Below, one piece after another: positions 49,358-59,948 of a stretch of 64,000 nucleotides of DNA. This DNA comes from Ifrita kowaldi (Eukaryota > Chordata > Aves > Passeriformes > Cinclosomatidae), in the NCBI GenBank assembly GCA_013398055.1, contig VZRS01004414.1, positions 508,330 to 572,329 on the forward strand. Reading direction: 5' to 3'. The position numbers and the translations under genes were made by a program. The notes beneath the pieces were generated by a model. The model saw only the letters and a list, made by a program, of their open reading frames with translations. It did no database searches and was not told the DNA's origin. The first letter of the stretch is position 1, and each line of letters opens with the position of its first letter.

Positions 49358-49826
49358 TATGGGATGCCCCCAACATCAGAAGGATGTGGACCTGTTGGAG
49401 TCTAGAGGAGAGCCATGAAGATGGTCAGAAGGCTGGAGCACCTCTGCTATGCCGATGGGCTGAGAGAGTTGGGATTGCTCAACCTGGAGAAGTCTCTGGG
49501 CAGTCCTTAGAGCACCTTCCACTGCCTGAAGGGGCCCTACAGGAAAGCTGGAGAGGGACATTTTATATGGTCACAAAGTGATAGGACAGGGAGTGATGGC
49601 TTCAAACTGAAACAGGTAGGTTTAGATTAGAAAGAAATAGACTGTGAGCATTGCTAGACTCTGGCACAGGTTTCCCAGAGAAGCTGCCGATGCTTCTTCT
49701 CTATAAATGTTCCAGGCCAGGTTGGATGGGCCTTTGAGCAACATGATCTAGTGGAAGGTGTCCCTGCCCATGGCAGGGGAATTCCAGCTCCCTTCCAACC
49801 CAAGCTTTTCTGTGATTCTGTGGTTT
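49358..49826 (+). mobile_element. CR1 LINE, 3' fragment, sense orientation
   Basis: The order of CR1 words is intact: AGAAGGATGTGGACCTGTTG, GAGAGCCATGAAGATGGTCA, CTGAGAGAGTTGGGATTG, CAACCTGGAGAAG, CCTACAGGAAAGCTGGAGAG, GTGATAGGACAGGG, CAGGTTTCCCAGAGAAGC, TTCCAGGCCAGGTTGGATGG, then TGTCCCTGCCCATGGCAG and the terminal TGTGATTCTGTGG. Compared with the usual CR1 order, short internal deletions are seen near 49495 and 49645. The frames inside are broken, so the element is inactive. Confidence 0.92.
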
Positions 49827-50276
49827 TATATGACTCCTACAGACATGACTCACAGAAAATGATTATTCTGGGATTAACCCACAGTGCAGGGCAACAAACA
49901 CTTGCAGTGATCAAGCAATCTGTTCTTCCCTGTAAGCATTTAGGGGGCAGAGGCAGAACTTGCCACTGCTTTCCAACAACCGATTTGAGGACATGTCAAA
50001 CCTACCCAGTCTGTTCTTCCTGTTGCATAATTACTGTTTACCTCACTGAGTTGCACCCTCATTAATAGGCAGTCCCATTACAACGGCTCCCTCTCATCTA
50101 CAGTGAAAGCAGCAAGAAACAATCACCCGTTGCTTTTGTCAGGATCAGCCCAGCTCTGAGAGAGCAGCAGCAGAGCTATTGTTATGTTCTCTTCCAGATC
50201 TATTTATACACAGGCATGTGGAACATTTCCCTGCACTGATACTTTTCTGCTCAAGTGTTATGGTTTGCTTTTTAGG
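49827..50276. other. Unique non-coding DNA, no gene recognised
   Basis: Short single-copy stretch between the CR1 fragment and the microsatellite. No gene signal. Confidence 0.5.
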
Positions 50277-50358
50277 TTATTAATAACAACAACAGCAACA
50301 GTAATAACAACAACAACAACAACAACAACAACAATAATAATAATAATAATAATAATAT
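50277..50358. repeat. (CAA)n(TAA)n microsatellite
   Basis: An imperfect TAA/CAA start is followed by about ten CAA and nine TAA units. It is likely to be length-polymorphic. The minus-strand polyleucine frame across it is an artefact. Confidence 0.95.
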
Positions 50359-53309
50359 ACCCCTGTCAGCATCTGCACTTTCAGTAAGTTTCAGTTGCAT
50401 CCTTTTTTCCCCAGTTTCCTTGATACTTGTCTTTCTTCCGTATACTGACAGGTGCCTAATGTCTAGACTGTAAGATCCCAGAGCAAAAGTTTTCAAACTT
50501 TTGTGTTTTATAAACCCTGAAAAAAATCCTAATGGAGCTGCAAATATAAGACTAGTGAGTACAGATTTATTTTTGTTAGCTGTATTTCCTGCCTTCCCTA
50601 GAAATAGCCAAAGTACCTCCAGGGGGTTGTAGACAAACCACTGGAAAACAGAGACATAAAAGGTGAGTTTCCTGTGCCTTGAGGTTAAAGTCAAGCAAAA
50701 CTTCAGGTGTTCTCTGCAGAGTTTGGGGTTTGAGAAAGCTCCTCTGCAGCATGGATGTAGGGATGTCGTAGCAAGGCATATCTTGTGGGAGAGAGTTGAT
50801 GCAGTCTGACAAGCAACAGAAAGAGAGAAACAGTATTTTTAGACTAAGGACTATAACAGGTCTTTTTTAATCTGGCAGGAGTAGATCTCAGTGTCTCAGG
50901 GCAGACAATGTACGATAACAATACACAGAATACTTCTTTATTTGAAGAGCACAGGGTACCTTAGGGATTCAGCTCTTTTAGCGAAAGTGTGTTTTCTTTT
51001 ATTATTATTTGTTCAGAAAATGCAGTGGAAGTTGCATAAATATGTGTATGGTGTTTTAAATGGTTTTGAGATCAGCATGGGTTGATCAATGTAGCATATA
51101 ATAAATTTTTCATTTATATATTTCAAATTTACATTACTCAATAGAATATCAGTGACAGTAGTAGCTGAGAAATAATTCAATGATTATGCCACCCTCAGAA
51201 AATGGCTTTTTGCCATGGTGGAACAGATGGAAAAGGCAGTGTTTATTGTTCCTATTTCAGCATATGTCTGAATATAAAAAGTATCACATTTGTTTTTCAG
51301 AGAGAATTCGGACTTTAAGATTTAATATGCCTACAAGTCAGTAGAAATTAAAAATAAGATTTTTAGACAGAGTCAATTTTTGTTTATACCTGTAATAAAA
51401 TTTAGATAAATAATCTCAGGCTTTTTAAATAATGGCTTTGGAGAGGCAAATGTATGCATTAAGAGATCCTTGAATGAAATCCTTGTGGTATCTCTATATA
51501 TGAACATACACATGTATGTTTAGTTGTCTGTATGAGAAAGGATAGGTTCATTTTAGTTGTAATAATAAATTAATTTTATGGCCTAAGGTTTTCTACAATT
51601 TTTCTAGTTTTGAAGTGCTCCTGACTTTTCAGCAGACATTTCTGAGGCTGGACCTTGCCTGAAGTTCACTTGCTAATTTCATAAGAAATAAAAAAATGTC
51701 CGTGGGAAAAGAGTGGAGACAGTTTGAACCTCCTTAAGGTGAAAAAAAGAAGCAGTGAAGATGCAATTACTGGACCGTAGTTGCAGCTGTAGTGGGACAC
51801 ACTCTGACTCGTATAAACCAGCTGCTCTCCCTTGACTGTAACTGTCACTAAGTGTGCTAGATCCTTCCAGATTTATTTTCTTTGTGTTATATTCAAATAT
51901 GCTAAAAACCTACTGCTTTACACTCCAGTTACTGTAACCACTTGGGTGAGTGAAGGAGAGAGATTAAAATCTACTCCTAACAACGTTGCTGCTTTGCCTG
52001 CCAGCAGGGTCCTCCCTACTGATGCTATTAGTCAGCTCAGAAAACCCAGAGGAAGCCCATCTTTATCTGGTAGAATGACTTGACTCTTTGGGATAGTGAT
52101 GGATTTAGGTTGCTTTAGATTACCTATTGCTTATCTCTCATTGACTGCACAGAAATAAGAGAAGTAAACAAAAAAGGAAAAAATAATATTCTATAGAACA
52201 CTCATTTTAGAGTGTCTAGACTAGGAGTGCTTAACTGTATCTAATAAGCACTAACCCTTTTCTTGCTTCTGGCTAAAAATCAAAGGTTATAGTCTCTGAG
52301 CCAAGTACCAGCATCAAGCATTGGTTTATGGAAGGAGAAGGTGATTTCCACATCTCAGGTATCCTCTTTGCTTTCATTTCTCTTCACCTGCTAAAGCTGA
52401 AAGTGTGCCATTAAAGAGAGCAGCTGGACCTACTGCCTTCTTCCTCTGTTTTAGCAGGTGCTTTAAAAGCTCTGAATTATGAACAGTGATTTCTGAGGTC
52501 CAGAGACCAGCCCTGGTCCTTTAATCAACTACACGTTCTGGAGGACTGCAGTTCCCGTCTGCATCTCCTGGGTGGATTACCTGCCACTGGCAAGGGTGAG
52601 TGGCTACAAATCTGCCAAGGGAAGGATGCTACTGGCCCACACCCCCTGAGCAGCTGTAGGTCATGGAGCAGGTACAATACTCAGTTTGGAAACTGATGGC
52701 TCCAGTAAAGATACACCTGAAAACTGTGCTGTTAAGACTTTTGGCAGTACTTGAGAAAATTGTATCAAGAGCCATCATTTGAGTGATTGACCCTCACCAT
52801 ACATCTCACATCTGTCCAGCACTCTTTGCCTTTGCACACACAGGCCAGAGGCTTTCAGGCGGTTTCTAGGACTCAGGAATTGCAATCATGACCAGGTGTA
52901 GAAAAACTTGTTATGGTCTCTTCCCTAGGAGGAATGTGTTTTAATTTCATGGAGCTAGAGGGGTCTTAACTAATCTCTGCTTTACTTAATTAGATGTGCT
53001 AGTAGAAATTTCCATGCCACCTCTTGAGGAACCAACAGGAGGGAATTTGAAAAGAGGCTGTTGGTTAAAATGAGTAAAGATGTTATACACACCTCTTCTG
53101 CCTGCCTAATTACTCATGAAATGAACACACACAGCTGTGACTAGGATGCACCAGAACAAACTGTTCTATAAATTCACAGCAGTTTCCTGTGTATTCCAGA
53201 AAATACATAAGGACCTGCAGAAAATGCAAAGTGTCAGTGGTCTCTTGGCAACTCTCTGTTGAGTAAACTCATATGAGGACTGTAATAGAAAATAAAATCA
53301 TTCACTTAC
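50359..53309. other. Unique AT-rich non-coding DNA, no gene recognised
   Basis: Single-copy sequence with no exon, RNA gene or repeat family that I recognise. Confidence 0.5.
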
Positions 53310-53485
53310 AAAAGGTTTTCATGTCTTCTGAGATGTTGGATACTTTTCTCCTGAGGGATTAATTTGTTGGAGGCAGATACTGAATGTTCCCAAGACCTCG
53401 TTGGGAATTTTCTGCTGCATGAGTGTGAAACTTCTGCAGCTTGTGCTGAAGCACAGATCAGTTTAAGAAGCTTGTAGCTGTATGT
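53310..53485 (-). CDS. Candidate internal coding exon, unidentified (partial)
   Basis: On the minus strand a 176-base open segment is bounded by GTTTCCTCAG (acceptor, exon start at 53485) and CCTTTT/GTAAGTG (donor, exon end at 53310). The translation begins TYSYKLLKLICASAQAAEVS and ends KSIQHLRRHENLL; it is hydrophilic, mixed in composition and free of stops up to the donor. I recognise no domain. The acceptor pyrimidine tract is short, which weakens the call. The length leaves a phase of two bases. No neighbouring exon with matching phase was found, so chance is a serious alternative. Confidence 0.2.
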
Positions 53486-54276
53486 CTGAGGAAACACGTT
53501 GGTTCATTTTCTTCTACCTTTGAAAACAGAATCAGAATTAAAATAACATCAAGCAATGTTATTATAAGAGAATGAATATAAATCTATGGAGCTTGATTTC
53601 TCTGCCAATTACACAGGTTTTGCACTAGGGCAGCTACATGTCTAGGTAATTATTCTCATTCAGTGCTGATGCAAGTGAAAGGAGAACCATGGCCTGTGGT
53701 CTAAGAAGAGAAGATTGTAAAAAACGCTGGATACTTGCCATAGACAGTATTTTGTATAGGCTCAAACAAACTCCTGAGATACATTTGGTTCCATTTTAAC
53801 TTCTTCATAACTTATCCTGGTTACTTCAATTTGCAAGAAGATTTTTGCCAAACCCAAACACTTTTATGAAGGCTCATGAATATAATAACTGTCATGCAGA
53901 CTTCGAAGTGATTAAACTCAGGAGAAGAACAGATGTTTAAAGATTTAATAAAAAAAATACAATCTATATACTGCTAAAGATATCATTCTTCTATTGTCTT
54001 CAAATGTTATCAGGTACGGATAGTTGCATGTGTTGGTGCCAGGGAACAGAGGACAAACTCCTTCTTGTGCTTGCTACCATATCATTACTTTGGATATGGA
54101 GAGAACAGGTTCCACAGTGCAGAGAGTCGTTTGCAAAAGAGGTGATTCCTGTCCACTTCAAAACATATCTAAAAATGAATCAGAAGAAATGGCATATTCT
54201 ATTCAGAGAAAAAGAGATAGAATAAAGTACATGCTTTACTAAAAAGTAATTTAAAGAATATGATTTTTTCCCGTCC
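53486..54276. other. Unique AT-rich non-coding DNA, no gene recognised
   Basis: No feature beyond short chance frames. Confidence 0.5.
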
Positions 54277-54789
54277 TTGCCCCTTTTATTTTTGTGTGTG
54301 TGTGTGTGTGTTTTGCAGGTAAGCAGAAAATTTACCATACAGCCATATGACAAACTTGTAATAACCTTTCATGACTCTGTGGTCAGAGGGCCAAGTCCTG
54401 GCTCTGTCAGTGCGAATTGTGAAAGCATAATTGATTTATATAGGGTCGTGTTCTCAACAAGATTAATGAAAAGACACTTGAGTTTTTTGGAAGTTTTGCA
54501 GCAAAGGATTACTTTTCAGTTTTTGTTCCAAACGCATGATGAGCTTACTTACCTTCTCATTCTTTTGTTTCACATAAATATAGATTGGATGTTTATAAAC
54601 CCAGCCTTTTTTTTTCTAATCCCACAGTGTTGCTCATACCAGGAGGACCTAAAATTTATGCAACCTTTTTGGCAAATTTCACTGTGTTCAGCCTTTGTTC
54701 AAAATAACATTGCAAACTTTTCATGGAACTTGACTCAAGTTTTCAGAGCAATAAACCTACCCAGAAAGCCAGTTGAATACATTCCTTAG
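54277..54789 (+). CDS. Unidentified 170-codon open frame in AT-rich DNA
   Basis: The frame is open for 513 bases at below 40 percent G+C, where stops should come about every 15-20 codons. Its start overlaps a (GT)n repeat (54293-54310), so the first dozen residues are unlikely to be genuine; immediately after comes TTTTGCAG, an acceptor-like site ending near 54318. From there the translation reads VSRKFTIQPYDKLVITFHDS, includes hydrophobic stretches near residues 90-115 of the frame, and has two N-glycosylation-type sequons (NFS and NLT) near its end. No family is recognised. It could be a last exon, a remnant of an old element, or chance aided by a T-rich strand. Confidence 0.15.
   Translation: MPLLFLCVCVCVLQVSRKFTIQPYDKLVITFHDSVVRGPSPGSVSANCESIIDLYRVVFSTRLMKRHLSFLEVLQQRITFQFLFQTHDELTYLLILLFHINIDWMFINPAFFFLIPQCCSYQEDLKFMQPFWQISLCSAFVQNNIANFSWNLTQVFRAINLPRKPVEYIP
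54293..54310. repeat. (GT)9 dinucleotide repeat
   Basis: Nine uninterrupted GT units, followed by TTTTGCAGGTAAGC. Confidence 0.95.
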
Positions 54790-57624
54790 AAAAAAAATAG
54801 CATCATGCTAGGATTTTGAGTTTTTTACTCTAAGTCATACTAGAGATTTTTAGAGAGACTTTCCATAGAAAATATTATTTTACACTGGTGCATACTCTGA
54901 GAAAAACTGGTCACAAATATTCATTGTACAGATGTAACTCCTGGATCCATCTGGGAGACAAGCAGCAAGTGTCTGCAAGTCACAGATCTCATCACATAAT
55001 TTCTAGCAGTAAACCTCAGCATATGGCAGCTCCACACGTAGTTGCCTTTATTTACATATTGTTTGTTGCTCACGGGGCGGAGGGGAGGCAGCGGTGAATA
55101 GTTACATCACATGACAATGTTTCTGCTCCCCAGTTTAATTAATGAACATTTTACAACCAGCAAATAATGTGAAGCATATCAGAAATGAGAGAGTGAGTGC
55201 TTTTGTTTGCACGGAAAGATCCCAATTTTCCTGTTGGATGGGTACTAAAGTGATGCACAGCTAGGCCTCAAGCATCCATATGAAATGCATCAAGGACAAG
55301 ATGAGCAAACATGATTGAACTCTTTATTTCTAATAAATATTTTGGATAATTTGGATGTTGTTTATACAGTCTACAACCAGTTCCCACACAGAGCTGCACA
55401 GAACAGCAAAACCAAGCTAAAAGCCCTAGAAAGAGCCTCCCATCTTGCACTTGTTGAAACTGGGGTCAGTTAGAGCACATCTTTTTCACAAGTGTCAGAG
55501 CTTTCCATGGGAAAGCGGATTTTTTGCCACTGTTGGAACAGAAACACATGGTCATTTTAATGAAGTAGCAGGCAAATCTGTGAGAAATGTTTTTGTGAGG
55601 CCAGGACAATGCTGTGGAAAAGCTTAAGGTTGAATCACACCAATACTGCTGAATTTATGGGAGAGTCCTTGTGAGCGTCAGGTTAGAGAAGCTGCATGCG
55701 AAGAAGAGTACCTCAAGGTTTTTGGAATCGTGTGCTATTGCATAGTTAATGAAGGCCATGGGATTTCCATCTTTTAATAATTTTAAATCTCAGTTGAGAG
55801 CTAAGAAAGAATAATATTTCAAGTAGGAGTCTGAGTCAAAACCCCAGATCTACACATCCGTCATCCTGAGACAAATTTGGTTCTGGAGTCAAATGCTGCT
55901 GCTTGGGCTCAGTGCCAGAAATGTAGTGGTGACTCATTAGTAGCATGTCCAGGGTAAATGGAGGCTTTATGGTGGTGTGAGCATATTGACTGAAAGCCCA
56001 GTAGTGCCCATGGAAAGACTCCCTACCAAGAACTTTAAATCAAGCTGTTAAAACTGGATTCCTGGGGATATTATTAAAACTCCATGATACATCTTGGGCT
56101 CCTGAAGAAAATGTAGCCATATGTCTACTTGATGAATCACTGAGATTTCTGATAGAAATATCTCATCTGGTACTGATCCTGCCAATTTCTATCTAGTTTA
56201 AGTTCCAGTAACCAATTACAATCCAATATTCTATAAACTGAACCACATTCTTGCAGGTATCTCAGACACGTCAGTGTTGCCGTAATAAGTTTTTCTCACA
56301 CTTTACATTTATTTTTAAAAATTGTCTCTGTTATTGAAGAGCTTGAAGCAAGGATCCATGGCATCAGGAAGGCAAGAAGCATTTGCAGAAACAGAGTCAA
56401 CTTTGCTATCACTGTTTGGGATTCAAAAGACACATGCATATCACCTTCATTTTCTAACAAGTAAATAAGTCAAGAGAAACAGTGTTCAAGAGAAAAGTGT
56501 TAGCAATTAATCACGTGTCTCAGAGACCTCAGGTTTCAAATGTAGGCACAAAGGCACTGGAAGTTGAGTTTATAGAAGCAAATAATTAAATATTCAAATT
56601 AATATGTTTAAAATTGAAAAATCAAAGTTCCAACATCAGCAAAACATGGGAAAAAAAGTAGTTACCTCTGCTTTGCAGTCTATGCATCTTTACTGGAAGG
56701 GCTGCAAAGAAATTAACACAAAATACTTTGAAGGACCTATTTATTGCTGAGTGATGCTATGGATCAAACAAATCTTCTGTAAATGTACTTTAAAATGTTA
56801 AAGTATGTAAAAATTTTAGAAATGTAGGAGGTGGATATGAGAAGAGTGAGGAAGGACACAACTCTATCAGTTCTTTCTGACTTTTTTGTATATTTAACCT
56901 GATACTAAGGAGCATCCCTGAGCCCACGTTTTCAGGGAAAATGAAGTATAAAGGAGTGGAGAGAATTTTTAAATCAAATGCTCTACTTGTATTTTGCGAC
57001 AACTACACTTTTTTTGTCCAGATTTCCTTCCTGAAAAAGCAGTCATATTTTCTGATTAACTTTGGTATTTCTTGGAAAGCCTGAGAAAAGTGTAAGAGTA
57101 GGTTTTGACATTTTCTTGGTTTTGATAAATGTCCCAGTTTGAAGGAAAAAGAACCTCTTAAGTTTTAAAGGCATAGAAGTATTTCCCAAAAAACCTGAAT
57201 TCTGAGAAGAGATAAAGTTACTTCTAGTTTCAAAATTTAAATTGACATAGCAATAACTACTTTTCCTAAAACATCTTGGAAGCACACATGGCTGACTGTG
57301 AGGTGTCTATTAGCAATTTGATTTGTACAACTTCATAATGATTTATTGCCCTTGAATAAATTTATTAATAGCTTATTAAAAACAATATAAGAGAATGGGA
57401 CCTTAATGGTAAAATACGGAACATGAAATATTCAGAATGCAAATTAGATGAGAACACAAAATAAGGCAAACCTTCAGAAAGCATGAATTAGTGAGAGTCC
57501 ATTTAAGTCACAGGAGGTGGAGCTGTTAATGCCAGCTGATCATGTAGCTCCACAAACTTAAATCTGTTCTCCTCTCACTAACAGTGGAACAGCTAGTGAT
57601 CTTAATGCACTGAACTGTGTAAAG
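54790..57624. other. Unique AT-rich non-coding DNA, possible regulatory element inside
   Basis: No exon recognised. The part at 55015-55190 combines a forkhead-like TATTTAC (about 55049-55055), a TTTAATTAATGAA homeodomain-type site and an isolated GGGGCGGAGGGG patch; it is treated as a candidate conserved element. The part at 57290-57440 is rich in TAAT, TTTATT and AATAAA words. Confidence 0.45.
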
Positions 57625-57790
57625 CCTTTGCACAGTAAAAAACCACTTTATTCTTCTGGTATCATAAATGGAATTTGGAGGTGTAAAGAGGTTAAGTGAT
57701 TTGCAAAGGTCGCGGGACAGATAAGTGGCAGAGCCAGGAATAGATCTGGCATGTCATGACTCCTTGCAGTAACCAGAGGACCATCTGGCT
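57625..57790 (+). mobile_element. MIR SINE remnant
   Basis: GAGGTTAAGTGATTTGCAAA, AGTGGCAGAGCCAGGAAT, AGATCTGGCA and ATGACTCCTTG keep the MIR core and 3' words in the expected order, with few gaps. This is the best MIR match in the window. The ends are diffuse. Confidence 0.7.
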
Positions 57791-59892
57791 TGTCAGAATA
57801 AATCCACATTTAATTAGGTGATGTTCTAAGGGCAAACAAAAATGCCAGCATAGGTTAAATGTCATCTAATAACTTGTCCTCACAGCAGTTCATCTGTAAC
57901 AAGCCATTGTATAGCCCTATACCTAATCTGTTGCGTCACAACTTCTGCTACATGACTGCTAAAAAAATTCTTTCATCTTTGTCCTCAAATGCAAATTCAG
58001 AAGATGTAGTGCTGATTAGGCTGTGCTTTGTCTGGAGATATAAGCAAGGAAATTTCTTGATTCATTCAATATGACACTGAATGCAAATATCAGATCTTTT
58101 CCCTTTTCTTTTATTAATTACATGCATTAGCCCACTGGGAAAAAAACAACCCACCTGATTTTATTGAAGGCAGTTCTTCTAAACTGAAATTCAGTTTAGC
58201 TCTTCCTTAGCAGCAGTCCAGCTTGGAGTAGACTGAGGACACCTGTCACCAGTAACAAATGGAGCAGCTCAGCCACATCGGAATCCAGGACTGGCCAAGA
58301 CACTGGTGTGTCTCTCACTTGCTTTGGCTGAGTTTGTATTTGGTCTAAAAGTCCTAGGTTCCTTAACATCACTCTTCCTTTCCCTTCTATTTCCCTACCT
58401 GGTGCCTCCCTTGCAGCCACCAGGTGCAGCTAATGGGGCTGTTTTCTCCACCCCTCAGCTGCAGACACAAATTTCATAGTGGGATAACTGTCAACCATCT
58501 TTACATTAATACAATAAATCTCAGAGCATGTTTTACTCAGATATTCTCTTTGGCTGCAATTTAGTCATTTCATACTTTACTCCTACACTCTCCTTCCTAG
58601 AATGTTATCTTGATGAGAAAATTCTTTAATATTTTTTTTTTTTTTTTAGTTTCCCTGAGCATCTCATAACATCTCTTTTACCTGCAGAACGTAAAGCGGC
58701 CATGAAATATTCTGCAATGTTAACAGTGCAGGAAGGGCAGTACATAAGAAATAGGGAGCAGAGCTTTAGACATTGTAATTCACTTCCAGTAACCCAAAGT
58801 TCCAAAGACTTGCTCAGCCAAGGACCTGACTTATAACCTAAGACTAAGATGACCTTCCTCCCTTTTATTGTGAATCTTTGAGTAAAACTATGTCATTTCT
58901 CAGGAAAAAGAGAGAACTGCAGACTTTTCTGTTGAAGCTTTACCTATGCCAATCACATCCTGCTCCAGAGATAATTACCAGAGTGTGAGAATACCTGTAA
59001 TCATAAAGTGAATTAAACATATAAATAAGTTTCATGAAGGTAATTGCAAGCAAATGAAAAGAAACAGAAAAAAAAAAGCACACGAGAAAGAAACAGAAAG
59101 GCATAATAAAAATGGAGACTGAAAGTAATGATTCCATGAAAGACTTTGAAGATCTACTTTAACTGGTGACTTATATTCATATTTGTGCAATTAATGAAGA
59201 AAGAATTGAAAAGGAAATTAAAGAATAAATTTAAGATATATATAAAAATTATTCTGGCTGACTGCCTTTGCTGTTGCTTTGGAATTATCCAGCTGGGTTG
59301 TTCAGTTGACCAGAATGGCAAGATTCATTCACATGTTTCACTCTCACTTGACACCTCCTTCCTTTCTGTAAAACCCTTTGCCAACTTATTAAAGGCCTGA
59401 TGCTGCTGTGGCCAATAATGTGACTTCACAGTTTTTAGCTAATACTCTGGATGTAAAATCTGCCAGGTGGCTGCTGTACTCTGGAGACATTGGCACCTCC
59501 ACCATGCTCCTCAAACACGACCTTAGTAAAGAGGAAGAGATTTGCACTCCTCATATTTCCTCAGTGCTTATTAGGTCAGTGATGCTGGTGTATCTGCAAG
59601 TTAACAGATCTTACTGGCAGAGCCTCCTGCTACTTTCTTCTTTCTCTGTCCCCAGGAGTGTGACTATGCACTTTGATTAGTCAAGGCCATAAGACCCTGA
59701 GAATTACATCAATACTTTTTTTCCATTTTCTTTTGGTGACCTCTGTTTCAAAGTTTCATTCTTTCTTTGAGGTATCCTGGACAGCATTGCTTTCAGACCC
59801 TACCAATCATCTACATTTAACTCTGTGAAGCTATCACTATTCAGTTAGTGGGAGGTACACACTCCAGACTCAGATACAATTTCTGGGGCATT
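57791..59892. other. Unique AT-rich non-coding DNA, no gene recognised
   Basis: Single-copy sequence with a 17-base T run near 58632-58648. No exon recognised. Confidence 0.5.
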
Positions 59893-59948
59893 TTGGGAAG
59901 GGAAGGGAAAGAAAAAGAGAGAAAAGAAAAAGTAAGAAAAGAGATGAC
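59893..59948. repeat. Polypurine (GA-rich) tract
   Basis: About 50 bases almost only of A and G (GGGAAGGGAAGGGAAAG and similar), interrupted by a single T. Such tracts can form triplex DNA; no function is evident. Confidence 0.8.

Noticed and set aside
50272..50694. 140-codon minus-strand frame with a long leucine run
   Set aside because: The leucine run is the translated CAA/TAA microsatellite.
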